From Planotetraspora kaengkrachanensis (GTDB lineage Bacteria; Actinomycetota; Actinomycetes; Streptosporangiales; Streptosporangiaceae): 64,000 nucleotides of DNA. Under the pieces are notes generated by a model. That model worked only from the letters and a program-made list of their open reading frames with translations. It did no database searches and had not been told where the DNA came from. The stretch's first letter is position 1; each line of letters begins with the position of its first letter. The translations under genes were made by a program, and so were the position numbers. Location: NCBI RefSeq assembly GCF_016862895.1, contig NZ_BONV01000009.1, positions 124,001-188,000 of the forward strand, in the 5' to 3' direction. Shown piece after piece: positions 8,968-16,585 of the stretch.

Positions 8968-9168
8968 TCAGTTCGGGGCGCGGCGTTCGATGCGAACCTG
9001 GGCGATGAGGCTGATGAGCGCGAGCAGGACGGTCAGCGCCGTGTAACAGACGACCGCGGGCACCTCGCCGAGAGGGCCGGTGAGGTAGCCCTCGATGACG
9101 ATGGGCACTCCGAACGCGACATAGGAGACGACGTGTGATGGCCGGCGCGGACCAGGCCGGACGAACAC
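8968..9168 (-). pseudogene. C-terminal fragment of an MFS transporter
   Basis: A 66-codon frame with two hydrophobic segments (SYVAFGVPIVIEGYLTG, then TALTVLLALISLIAQV) and a short basic tail RIERRAPN. This is the usual appearance of the last two helices of a drug-efflux-type MFS protein. The other ten helices are missing. It starts with GTG directly after the TGA of the HxlR gene and has no ribosome site of its own. The breakpoint between HxlR and this tail looks like a deletion junction. Confidence 0.6.
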
Positions 9169-9666
9169 TCAACCGCTCTGCGGGCCGGCCCAGTCGCCGT
9201 GCGCCACGATCGCGAGGTCCTCGAGGTCGAGATCCCTACCGGACACGGTGCGCGGGCCGATCATGACCGGTTCACCGGTGCCCCGTTCCACCAGGCGCAG
9301 GGGCCCGCCGTCCTCGCCCTGCAGGTGCTTCTTGCCCCACTGCATGAGTGCGAACACGGCGGGAACCAGGTCCCTGCCCTTCTCGGTCAGGATGTACTCG
9401 TAGCGGCTGCGCCTGCCAGGGACCTGATATGCCCGCTTGGCGAACAGACCGATGCCGGTCAGTTCCCTGAGCCGTGCGGCGACGATCGCGTCGGTCATCT
9501 TCGTCCGCCGGGCGAAGTCGTCGAACCGCGTCGTGCCGTAGAAGGCCTCGCGAAGGATCAGCATCGACGACCGCGTGCCGATGACGTCCATCGACTTCCC
9601 GATCGAGCAGTTGTCCAGCCGCCACGTGCTCCGATCGGCCAGAACGCCTTCGAATGTGAGCGACAT
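9169..9666 (-). CDS. HxlR-family transcriptional regulator
   Basis: Winged-helix regulator of 165 residues with the HxlR core: CSIGKSMDVIGTRSSMLILREAFYG leading into RFDDFARRTKMTDAIVAARLREL (recognition helix) and a wing near RRSRYEYILTEKGRDL. Such proteins usually sense redox stress or electrophiles. Cys20 in the N-terminal segment is at the position used as a thiol sensor in some relatives; sensing here is inferred. The gene starts 17 bases after the stop of the adjacent NAD(P)-binding protein and probably shares its transcript. A likely binding site is the GCTAT/ATAGC dyad at 10277-10294. Confidence 0.9.
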   Translation of the reverse strand: MSLTFEGVLADRSTWRLDNCSIGKSMDVIGTRSSMLILREAFYGTTRFDDFARRTKMTDAIVAARLRELTGIGLFAKRAYQVPGRRSRYEYILTEKGRDLVPAVFALMQWGKKHLQGEDGGPLRLVERGTGEPVMIGPRTVSGRDLDLEDLAIVAHGDWAGPQSG

Positions 9667-9683
9667 GACTCCGCCTGACGCCG

Positions 9684-10265
9684 TTAGTCGGTGATGAGGA
9701 CGACGCCGGACGGCTCGTCCAGCAGTTCGACCGTCCGGTCGGCGGCGCGGTCGATCTGGACGCGAGGCTCCGCGGGGATCCGTTGTTCGTTGTAGGTGCC
9801 CGGCCCGTAGAACTGCCCGTAGCTCAGTACGACGCCGCCTACGGCGAGGACGGAACGTTCCAGCTCGGCGACGGCCCGGGCGTCGGGCCCGTCCGGCAAC
9901 CCCCAGGCGACGGTCTGCGCAAGGATCTTCGGCGATCCGCTCCGCCGTGCCGCCTCGATCACGTTCTGGTTGCCCTCGGTCCGGATGCGGGCGTTGAGCT
10001 CCACGTGATCACCGATCTTCTCCACCTCGTCCGGCAGATCGGTCAGCTCGTTCAGGATGACGTCCGGGCCGAAGTCGCGAACCGCCTGGATCAACGCGTC
10101 CCGGTCGAAGACGTCACACACGATCGGCTCGGCGCCGAGATCGGCCAGCAACTCCGTCTTGGCGGGCGAGCGCGTCATGCCCCCGACCACGTGTCCCGCC
10201 CGCACCAGCCGGGGAATCAGCCGCTGGCCGATCACGCCGGACGCACCGGCGAGAAACACCCTCAC
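9684..10265 (-). CDS. Short NAD(P)-dependent epimerase/dehydratase-like protein
   Basis: A 193-residue atypical SDR. The N-terminal Rossmann motif is GASGVIGQ (GxxGxxG, residues 8-14), and VCDVFDRDAL follows as the acidic loop. The YxxxK motif of classical SDRs is not evident; the middle has QTVAWGLPD and YGQFYGPGTYNEQ, as in the NmrA/epimerase group. It is shorter than most epimerases (250-330 residues) but has a coherent end. GTG start at 10265, with GGAGGGG five bases upstream. Promoter and dyad lie directly upstream. It is co-transcribed with the HxlR gene, which suggests regulation by it. Confidence 0.85.
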   Translation of the reverse strand: MRVFLAGASGVIGQRLIPRLVRAGHVVGGMTRSPAKTELLADLGAEPIVCDVFDRDALIQAVRDFGPDVILNELTDLPDEVEKIGDHVELNARIRTEGNQNVIEAARRSGSPKILAQTVAWGLPDGPDARAVAELERSVLAVGGVVLSYGQFYGPGTYNEQRIPAEPRVQIDRAADRTVELLDEPSGVVLITD

Positions 10266-10276
10266 AACCCCTCCTA

Positions 10277-10326
10277 GCTATAGGATTTGATAGCCAGAAC
10301 CTAGATGCTGACTGTGCCGACGTCAA
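10277..10326 (-). promoter_or_regulatory. Promoter plus operator for the epimerase/HxlR operon
   Basis: Reverse strand: -35 TTGACG (10321-10326), 17-base spacer, -10 TAGGTT (10298-10303). Immediately downstream, where transcription starts, lies GCTAT-N8-ATAGC (10277-10294). A dyad over the start site suits repression. The most likely binder is the HxlR protein of the same operon. Confidence 0.65.
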
Positions 10327-10347
10327 GCCAGGTCTCTTGTGACGGAT

Positions 10348-11103
10348 TCAGGCGTTGTAGCCGCCGTGTGCGTCCAGCACGGCGCCCGTTATGTACGAGG
10401 CGGCGGGGCTCGCCAGGAAGGCGATCGCCACGGCGATCTCGTCGGGATGGCCCATGCGCTGCAGGGACAGCGAGCCGACCAGGGCCTTGAGAATCTCGGG
10501 ATCCGGCGGCTCCATTCCGCTCACCATCAGTCCGGCCTCCACGACGTTGGCAGTGATGCCGCGCGGCCCGAGGTCCCGCGCGACGCCCATGGTGTACCTC
10601 TCGATCCCCGACTTCGTCGCCGAGTAGTCGGCGACGCCCGGGACGCCCACCCGGGTGCCCAGCCCGGAACTCACCGTGATGATGCGGCCGTCGGCGCGCA
10701 GAACCCGGGAGGCGGCCCGGATGACGGCGATCACGCCCAGGTAGTTGGTGGCGTGCATCCGGTCGAGCGCGGCCGTGTCGGCGTCCGGGTCGTCCACCGT
10801 GCGCCCCTGCTCCGGTGAGATCGCCGCGTTGTTGACGAGGATGTCCAGGCCACCGAAGTACGCGACCACGTCGTCGATCAGCGCCGGCGCCCGGCCCGTG
10901 TCCGCCTGGTCCGACTTGAAGGCGACGGCCTTCGCCCCCTTGCCGCGCACCTCCTCGACGACGGCGTGCGCCTGCTCGTCGGAGCTGACATACGTGAACG
11001 CGACGTCGGCGCCCTGCTCGGCCAGCAGCCGTACGGTCGCGGCCCCCAGCCCGCGGGACCCCCCGGTGACCAGGGCGACCTTGCCCGTGAGCGGCTTGTT
11101 CAT
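10348..11103 (-). CDS. SDR-family oxidoreductase (FabG-like)
   Basis: Classical short-chain dehydrogenase, 251 residues. Cofactor motif TGGSRGLG, NNAA motif in ILVNNAAIS, catalytic Ser in ITVSSGL, Tyr-x-x-x-Lys as YSATK, and the C-terminal YITGAVLDAHGGYNA. Probably a 3-oxoacyl-type or ketone reductase using NADP(H); substrate unknown. The ATG at 11103 is preferred, with a weak GAGAAG just before it; a GTG at 11112 is possible. It is divergent from the Rrf2 regulator, and the shared intergenic space carries four copies of an octamer, so it is probably the regulator's target. Confidence 0.92.
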   Translation of the reverse strand: MNKPLTGKVALVTGGSRGLGAATVRLLAEQGADVAFTYVSSDEQAHAVVEEVRGKGAKAVAFKSDQADTGRAPALIDDVVAYFGGLDILVNNAAISPEQGRTVDDPDADTAALDRMHATNYLGVIAVIRAASRVLRADGRIITVSSGLGTRVGVPGVADYSATKSGIERYTMGVARDLGPRGITANVVEAGLMVSGMEPPDPEILKALVGSLSLQRMGHPDEIAVAIAFLASPAASYITGAVLDAHGGYNA

Positions 11104-11137
11104 TCTTCTCACCCCATTGCTCGATCCCTCGTGGATG

Positions 11138-11202
11138 GTCGTAACCGTAGTCGTTACGACATTTTGATCGCAACATTTCTTGTTACGACAGTGCGTCGTA
11201 AC
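11138..11202. promoter_or_regulatory. Double inverted-repeat operator between SDR and Rrf2 genes
   Basis: The octamer GTCGTAAC or its complement occurs four times. GTCGTAAC at 11138-11145 faces GTTACGAC at 11153-11160 (7-base gap). GTTACGAC at 11182-11189 faces GTCGTAAC at 11195-11202 (5-base gap). A fifth, partial copy lies near 11209. The sites sit in the 130-base gap between divergent starts and probably bind the Rrf2 dimer, controlling both genes. Confidence 0.75.
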
Positions 11203-11233
11203 ATGGATCGTTACGGCCGAGAGGAGCAGGTCC

Positions 11234-11668
11234 ATGAGCGCCAACAGCAGGTTGACCATCGCCGCGCACGCGCTGGCGTGGATCAGCCTCTACCAGCGCC
11301 AGGGCCATGAGGTCGCCACCTCAGAACAGATCGCGACCAGCGCGAACACCAACGCCGTGGTGATCAGGCGGTTGCTCGGCGAGCTGCGCAGGGCGGGGCT
11401 CGTGGAGTCTCGGAGAGGCGGGGGCGCGGGCTGGTCGATGGCACGCGAGCTGGAGTCGATCACCCTGCTCGACGTGTACGAGGCGGTGGAACCCGGCCCG
11501 CTGTTCGCGATGCACCGCGCCACCCCGGACCAGGAGTGCGTGGTGGGCTACGGCATCCAGCCGGCGATGCAGGGCATCTACGAGGTCATCGAGGAGACCC
11601 TGCGGCGCGAGTTGGCCCGCGTCACGCTGGAGGACGTGCTCCGCGACATCCTCGCGGCACCACGCTAG
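11234..11668 (+). CDS. Rrf2-family transcriptional regulator
   Basis: A 144-residue winged-helix protein: SRLTIAAHALAWISLY, then the HTH segment TSEQIATSANTNAVVIRRLLGELRRAGLVESRRGGGAGW, which is the Rrf2 signature (YwnA-like group). The Fe-S type CX~6C cluster motif of IscR/NsrR is absent; only one Cys is present (QECVVGYG), so a thiol or ligand switch is more likely than a cluster. The ATG at 11234 is preceded by GAGGAGCAGG. Divergent from the SDR gene. Confidence 0.9.
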   Translation: MSANSRLTIAAHALAWISLYQRQGHEVATSEQIATSANTNAVVIRRLLGELRRAGLVESRRGGGAGWSMARELESITLLDVYEAVEPGPLFAMHRATPDQECVVGYGIQPAMQGIYEVIEETLRRELARVTLEDVLRDILAAPR

Positions 11669-11731
11669 ACGGCCCGTGATCTTACGTCGCGGCGCCCGCG
11701 GCAGGCATGCGGATCCCGGTCGTCCGCACCC

Positions 11732-12658
11732 CTAGTGCTGTGGCTCCGCCGTCCACGGACGGAGCTTCTCGGGGTTGCGTATCGCCCAGAGGTGCTTGAT
11801 CCGGTCACCGACGACGTCGAACGCCAGCACCACCACGGTCACGCCGTCTCGCTGGGCCACCAGACCGGGCCGGCCGTTGACCGTACGCTCCAGGATCGTC
11901 AGGCCGGGTATCCGGCCGACGAGCTCGATGGCGTACCTCGCGACCTTCTCCCCGCCCTCGACCGGGCGGAACACGGCGCTGACCAGCCCGCCGCCGTCGG
12001 CGACGCCCGTGGCGTCGGGATCGAGGAGGCCGATGAGGGTCTCGATGTCCCTTGCCTCCCACGCCTCCTTGAAGTCCCTGACAATTCCGGCACTCCGGGC
12101 CGTCGGAGTCGCAAGGGTCTGCGACTCGCGTACGCGACGCCGGGCCGACGAGGCCAGTTGGCGGCAGGCGGCAGGCGTACGGCCGACGATCCCGGCCACC
12201 TCGGGGAAGGTGTAGCGGAAGACGTCGTGGAGGATGAACGCGACGCGCTCGGCCGGGGTCATCGATTCGAGCACGACGAGGAAGGCCATGTTGACCGACT
12301 CGTCGAGAGTGACCCGGTCGGCCGGATCGACCGGGGCGCCGCCCTCCGTTGGTTCCGGCAGCGGCTCAGGGATCCATTCGCCCACGTAGCGCTCTCGCCG
12401 GGCCCGCGCGGAACCGAGCAGGTCGAGGCAGATGCGGCTGGCGACCGTCGTCAGCCAGGCGCCGGGGGATTCGATGGCCTCCCGCTGCGGCCGCGACATG
12501 GCGTACCAGCGGGCGTACGTCTCCTGCACGACGTCCTCGGCATCGGACAGGGAGCCGAGGAGGCGGTACGCCAGATTGATCAGCTGACGCCGCTCGCTCA
12601 TGATCGCGCTCAGGCTCGGATCTGGCCGGTCGTCCGCCGGCTCGGATCGAGTGGTCAT
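11732..12658 (-). CDS. ECF sigma factor with SnoaL-like C-terminal domain (SigJ/ECF41 type)
   Basis: A 308-residue ECF sigma factor. Region 2 (LINLAYRLLGSLSDAEDVVQETYARWYAM) and region 4 (VAFILHDVFRYTFPEVAGIVGRTPAACRQLASSARRRV) are clear. After them comes a ~110-residue NTF2/SnoaL-like extension that begins DFKEAWEARDIETLIGLLDPDATGVADGGG. In ECF41 factors this extension takes the place of an anti-sigma factor. AAGGGAG lies five bases before the ATG at 12658; the frame extends further upstream but has no better start. ECF41 genes usually neighbour a DoxX, carboxymuconolactone decarboxylase or oxidoreductase gene. Here the divergent neighbour is a small membrane protein. Confidence 0.93.
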   Translation of the reverse strand: MTTRSEPADDRPDPSLSAIMSERRQLINLAYRLLGSLSDAEDVVQETYARWYAMSRPQREAIESPGAWLTTVASRICLDLLGSARARRERYVGEWIPEPLPEPTEGGAPVDPADRVTLDESVNMAFLVVLESMTPAERVAFILHDVFRYTFPEVAGIVGRTPAACRQLASSARRRVRESQTLATPTARSAGIVRDFKEAWEARDIETLIGLLDPDATGVADGGGLVSAVFRPVEGGEKVARYAIELVGRIPGLTILERTVNGRPGLVAQRDGVTVVVLAFDVVGDRIKHLWAIRNPEKLRPWTAEPQH

Positions 12659-12831
12659 GGTGACTCCCTTGGTGCCGCATCCGTCTTCACCGGTTCGACG
12701 AGACACCACGCCGAACTGTCAGGCCGGCGCGTCGCCTCACACTCCCGGCGGTCGCGTCGTCGGATCACTGAAACCCTCCGGCAGACGGGCCGTCGCGTCG
12801 ACGCCCGTCTCGCAGCGTCAAGGAGCCACCC

Positions 12832-13230
12832 ATGTTCTTGCGTGTCGCGATCACCGTGCAAGCCCTGGCCCTCTTCGTCCAGGCGATCACCGCCGGGCTG
12901 CTGTTGTCCTCGCCCGGCGGACACACGTTGCACAGCATCGGGGCGTACACCGTGTTCTTCGTGACGCTGTTCCACCTGCTCGTCGCGATCCTGGTGTGGC
13001 GGCCGGGCGGCGGCTCGCCCAGGCCGATCCTCTACGCGGTCGTGTTCTTCGGGCTCACGCTGGCCCAGATAGCGCTGGGCATCGCGCACGTGAAGACCCT
13101 GCACGTCCCGCTGGGCGTGCTGATGTTCGGCATGAGCGTCCTCCAGCTCAACCAGGTCTGGGCCGGGCGTCGGCACGTGGCCGCCCGGCTGCCGGCCGGG
13201 TCCGAGGTCCGTACCGGCCAAAAGGTCTGA
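12832..13230 (+). CDS. Small four-helix membrane protein
   Basis: A 132-residue protein with about four transmembrane segments (residues ~4-25, 35-57, 66-84, 89-108) and a short polar tail. AAGGAG six bases before the ATG supports the start. No catalytic motif is visible and I do not recognise a named family. It is divergent from the ECF41-type sigma factor and may be its target, by analogy with the small membrane proteins linked to that group. Confidence 0.82.
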   Translation: MFLRVAITVQALALFVQAITAGLLLSSPGGHTLHSIGAYTVFFVTLFHLLVAILVWRPGGGSPRPILYAVVFFGLTLAQIALGIAHVKTLHVPLGVLMFGMSVLQLNQVWAGRRHVAARLPAGSEVRTGQKV

Positions 13231-13264
13231 ACTCGTACGCCTGGCTTGAGACAGGATGGGCCAC

Positions 13265-13612
13265 ATGAGCATTCGCCGGGTCGTGCCCGACATCAGCAGT
13301 GAGGCGATCGACGAGAGCCGCGAGTTCTACGAATTGCTCGGTTTCGAGGAGGTCATGAACGCGGGCTGGGTGGTGACCCTGGCGTCACCGGACAACCCGA
13401 CGGCGCAGGTCACGCTCATGGGCCCCGATGCCTCGGCGGCCGTGCAGCCCGATCTCAGCGTGGAGGTGTCGGACGTGGACGCCGTCCATGCGGTTCTGGT
13501 GGCGGCCGGCGCCGAGATCGTCCACCCGCTCCAGGACGAGACCTGGGGCGTGCGCCGCTTCTTCGTCCGCGACCCCAACGGACGCGTCGTCAACGTGCTC
13601 GGCCACCGCTGA
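13265..13612 (+). CDS. VOC (glyoxalase/bleomycin-resistance fold) protein
   Basis: A 115-residue single-domain VOC protein: N-terminal RRVVPDISSEAIDESREFYELLGF, middle PDLSVEVSDVDAVHAVLVAAGAEIVHPL, and the terminal motif VRRFFVRDPNGRVVNVLGH with the family Asp-Pro-Asn-Gly. The Met at 13265 is preferred because relatives begin at this beta strand; an ATG nine bases earlier is in frame. Substrate unknown; members bind metals or small ligands. Confidence 0.88.
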   Translation: MSIRRVVPDISSEAIDESREFYELLGFEEVMNAGWVVTLASPDNPTAQVTLMGPDASAAVQPDLSVEVSDVDAVHAVLVAAGAEIVHPLQDETWGVRRFFVRDPNGRVVNVLGHR

Positions 13613-13648
13613 CCGGGAAGACCTGCACGCCCCGGTGAACGAGCCGGG

Positions 13649-15055
13649 TCAGCTCAGCGGGGCGGGCAACGCCAGCACGGCCCGGGCGAACGCGTCCCCT
13701 CGTTCGCCGTAGCCGGCGAACATGTCCAGCGAAGCGGCGGCCGGAGCCAGCAGCACGGTGTCCCCGGAGGCGGCGAGGCGGGCGGCTTCGGCGACGACGC
13801 GCTCCATGACCCCGCCGTCCCGGTCGGCCACCTCGATGACGGGAACACTCGGGGCATGGCGCTCGAGAGCCTCGCGGATGCGTTCCCGATCCACGCCCAG
13901 CAGTACCGCGCCGCGCAGCCGCGACGCGGCCTGCCGGACCAGATCGTCCACGTCGGCCCCCTTGAGCTGTCCCCCGGCGATCCACACGACCGAACGGAAG
14001 GCGGCCAGCGAGGCCGCAGCGGCGTGCGGGTTCGTGGCCTTGGAGTCGTCCACGTAGTCGACTCCGCCGACGCCGGCCACGTGCGCGATCCGATGCGGGT
14101 CCGGCACGTGCCCGGCCAGGCCCTGCCGTACGGCGGCGGCCGGGATCCCGTGCGCGCGGGCCAGCGCGGCGGCGGCGAGCGCGTCGGCCACGTTGTGCGG
14201 GGCGGGCGACCGGATGTCGGTCACGCCGGCGAGTTCCACCGCCTCATGCGCCGGGCCGGCCGCGAACGCCCGGTCCACCAGCACGTCGTCCACGACCCCG
14301 AGCTGCCCCGGACGCGGGGACCGCAAGGTGAAGCCCACCTTCAGGCCATGGGGGCCCTCCTCCGCGAGCCGGACAGGCCACGGGTCGTCGGCGTTGAAGA
14401 CGAGCACCGGGGCGCGGGCGAAGATCCGTCCCTTGGCCCGCGTGTAGGCGTCCATCGACCCGTGCCAGTCCAGATGGTCGGGCGCCACGTTGAGCACCGC
14501 CGCCGCCTGTGGCGCCAGGCTGGACGACCAGTGCAGCTGGAAACTGGACAGCTCCACCGCGAGCACGTCGTACGGGCCGTCTACGGCCTCGATCACGGGC
14601 GTGCCGACGTTGCCGACGGCGAGCGCGTTGCGGCCGGCGGCGGTGAGCATGGCTGTCAGCATGCGGACCGTCGTGGTCTTCCCGTTGGTGCCGGTCAGCG
14701 CCAGCCACGGCGCGGCGCCGCCGGGACGCAACCGCCAGGCCAGTTCCACCTCGCCGATCACTTCGACGCCGGCGGCGGCCGCCGCGGTGAGCACCGGGTG
14801 GTCGGGGCGCCAGCCCGGTGAGGTGACCACCAGTGACACGCCTTCCGGCAGGTGCGCAGGCCCGAACAGGACCCGTACGCCGAGTTCGGCGAGGTCGGCC
14901 GCGGCGGCGCGGCGCTCCTCGCCGTCCCGCGACTCCAGCACGATCACCTCGCACCCGGCCTGGGCCAGGCGGCGCGCGGCGGCCCGCCCGGAGATCCCGA
15001 GACCGGCCACGCAGACCAGGCCGCCCATCCCACCGCAGGCAAGGACCCCCCGCAT
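13649..15055 (-). CDS. murD: UDP-N-acetylmuramoyl-L-alanine--D-glutamate ligase (MurD)
   Basis: A cytoplasmic ATP-dependent ligase that adds glutamate to UDP-MurNAc-L-Ala. The 468 residues show the MurD layout: Rossmann-like N-domain with VAGLGISGRAAARRL, P-loop TGTNGKTTT (121-129), HLDWHGSMDAYTRAK, and the C-domain DDSKATNPHAAAASLAAF followed by WIAGGQLKGADVDDLV. The ATG at 15055 is preceded by GGAG. It is divergent from the aminotransferase-murC-hydrolase operon rather than in a division and cell wall (dcw) cluster. Whether it is the only MurD of the cell or a second copy cannot be told from this window. Confidence 0.92.
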   Translation of the reverse strand: MRGVLACGGMGGLVCVAGLGISGRAAARRLAQAGCEVIVLESRDGEERRAAAADLAELGVRVLFGPAHLPEGVSLVVTSPGWRPDHPVLTAAAAAGVEVIGEVELAWRLRPGGAAPWLALTGTNGKTTTVRMLTAMLTAAGRNALAVGNVGTPVIEAVDGPYDVLAVELSSFQLHWSSSLAPQAAAVLNVAPDHLDWHGSMDAYTRAKGRIFARAPVLVFNADDPWPVRLAEEGPHGLKVGFTLRSPRPGQLGVVDDVLVDRAFAAGPAHEAVELAGVTDIRSPAPHNVADALAAAALARAHGIPAAAVRQGLAGHVPDPHRIAHVAGVGGVDYVDDSKATNPHAAAASLAAFRSVVWIAGGQLKGADVDDLVRQAASRLRGAVLLGVDRERIREALERHAPSVPVIEVADRDGGVMERVVAEAARLAASGDTVLLAPAAASLDMFAGYGERGDAFARAVLALPAPLS

Positions 15056-15278
15056 GTCGCTCCAATCATTTCCTTGATCGATCCGGTTCCCGGCGACCAC
15101 GCACCTCGCCACTGCGCCGGCCGAGGCGAGCCAGCTTAGGGTCGACGGCATCGGTCCCTCATCCGCCTGATCGGCACGCGGCAGCGGCCGTTCCGGCCGG
15201 AAAGTGCGAGCGTGGCGGGGGTCCCCCCGCCGGCGAGCCGCCCCGGTGATACGTCGCCGATACCTGATGAAGCGGACA

Positions 15279-15307
15279 TTGATGTGCGATTCAGGCAGGG
15301 CTGATAC
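15279..15307 (+). promoter_or_regulatory. Promoter of the aminotransferase-murC operon
   Basis: -35 TTGATG (15279-15284), 17-base spacer, -10 TGATAC (15302-15307). The predicted transcript starts about 79 bases before the aminotransferase ATG. Confidence 0.55.
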
Positions 15308-15329
15308 CCCCCTTGCGGACAGTGGGTCT

Positions 15330-15347
15330 GTGCGCGAAACCGCGCAC
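15330..15347 (+). repeat. Leader hairpin
   Basis: GTGCGCG and CGCGCAC form a perfect 7-bp stem closed by AAAC, inside the predicted leader of the aminotransferase mRNA. No T-run follows, so it is not an obvious terminator; it may affect stability or translation. Confidence 0.45.
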
Positions 15348-15392
15348 CGGTCCTGGAGACCGTCACCACACGACGTAAGGAACACGCCTCGC

Positions 15393-16508
15393 ATGACCCT
15401 GCCCGTGATCGAACGCAAGCCGGCCTCTCGCCCGCTCCCGGCGGAGCAGAGGGAGGAGGTCCTCGCGAGTCCCGGCTTCGGTGACCACTTCACGGACCAC
15501 ATGGTGACGATCACGTGGACCGAGGACGCCGGCTGGCATCGCGCCAGGCTCGTGCCCTACGGGCCGCTGCCGATCGACCCCGCGAATCTGACGTTGCACT
15601 ACGCCCAGACCGTCTTCGAAGGGCTGAAGGTCCATCGGAGACCCGGCGGCGCCCTGGCGGCCTTCCGGCCGGAGGACAACGCCCGGCGCTTCCAGGCGTC
15701 CGCCCGCCGGATGGCCATGCCCGAGCTGCCGGTGGAGACCTTCGTCGCGGCCTGCGAGGCGCTCGTCCAGCAGGACAGGGCGTGGGTGCCCTCGCATCCC
15801 GGGCACGCCCTCTACCTGCGGCCGTTCATGTTCGCGACCGAATCCGGGCTGGGCGTCAGAGCGGCACGGGAGTTCCTCTTCGTCGTGATCGCCTCACCGA
15901 CGGAGGGCTACTTCGCCGGCGAGATCCGGCCGGTGTCGGTCTGGGTGGCCGAGGACCACGTACGGGCGGCCCCCGGCGGAACCGGAGCCGCCAAGACGGG
16001 GGCCAACTACGCCGCCTCTCTCATGGGACAGGCACAGGCCGCCGCACAGGGTTGCGACCAGGTCGTCTGGCTGGACGCGCTGGAACGGCGCTGGGTGGAG
16101 GAGATGGGCGCGATGAACCTGTTCTTCGTCTACGGGGAACGCGTCGTCACGCCCGGACTGACCGGCACCCTGCTGCCGGGCATCACCCGCGCCTCGCTTC
16201 TGACCCTCGCCCGCGACCTCGGTCACGAGGCGGAGGAGGCCCGGATCTCCCTCCAGGACTGGCGGCGGGACAGCGCGGACGGTTCGCTCACCGAGGTGTT
16301 CGCCTGCGGCACGGCCGCGGGGGTCGTCCCCGTCGGGTCGGTGAAGACCGCTCACGACCGGTGGACCGTCGGCGACGGGCGTCCCGGCAGGGTGACCATG
16401 CGCCTGCGCGAGGCGCTGCGTGCGATCCAGTCGGGCACGGCGGCCGACACCCGCGGATGGATGCGCGAAATGGCCCAGACGGGTCACCGGGCACCCGGCC
16501 GCTCCTGA
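15393..16508 (+). CDS. ilvE: Branched-chain amino acid aminotransferase (class IV, PLP)
   Basis: A 371-residue fold-type IV transaminase with a normal BCAT length. It shows TLHYAQTVFEGLKVHR, LYLRPFMFATE, the PLP lysine Lys201 in AAKTGANYAASL, EEMGAMNLFFVY and TEVFACGTAAGVVPVG. It should interconvert Leu/Ile/Val with their 2-oxo acids, using glutamate/2-oxoglutarate. The ATG at 15393 follows AAGGA about ten bases upstream. It is the first gene of an operon with murC (77-base gap) and a serine hydrolase. That context suggests it may supply an amino acid for a muropeptide or peptide rather than general metabolism; this is inference. Confidence 0.92.
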   Translation: MTLPVIERKPASRPLPAEQREEVLASPGFGDHFTDHMVTITWTEDAGWHRARLVPYGPLPIDPANLTLHYAQTVFEGLKVHRRPGGALAAFRPEDNARRFQASARRMAMPELPVETFVAACEALVQQDRAWVPSHPGHALYLRPFMFATESGLGVRAAREFLFVVIASPTEGYFAGEIRPVSVWVAEDHVRAAPGGTGAAKTGANYAASLMGQAQAAAQGCDQVVWLDALERRWVEEMGAMNLFFVYGERVVTPGLTGTLLPGITRASLLTLARDLGHEAEEARISLQDWRRDSADGSLTEVFACGTAAGVVPVGSVKTAHDRWTVGDGRPGRVTMRLREALRAIQSGTAADTRGWMREMAQTGHRAPGRS

Positions 16509-16585
16509 CGCGCCCCCCGCCGGATCACGCACCCGCGCGGCCTCTGCCCTTCTCCCGACCAGCCTTCTTCAAGGAGAGACTCCGC

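Larger units (their letters stand above)
15056..15392. other. Divergent control region between murD and the aminotransferase operon
   Basis: A 337-base gap. It holds the forward promoter at 15279-15307 and a hairpin in the forward leader (15330-15347). No matching reverse promoter stood out. A forward 18-codon frame (GTG near 15323 to TAA) has no run of branched-chain codons, so a classical attenuator peptide is not supported. Confidence 0.5.

Noticed and set aside
12659-12831. ECF41 autoregulated promoter (TGTCA ... CGTC type)
   Set aside because: Only partial matches at wrong spacing were found.
15320-15380. 18-codon frame in the aminotransferase leader as an attenuator peptide
   Set aside because: It has no run of Leu, Ile or Val codons and no terminator/antiterminator pair.
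15515-16585. Extension of murC about 357 codons upstream
   Set aside because: It overlaps the aminotransferase gene in another frame; AAGGAG and the family N-terminus fix the start at 16586.
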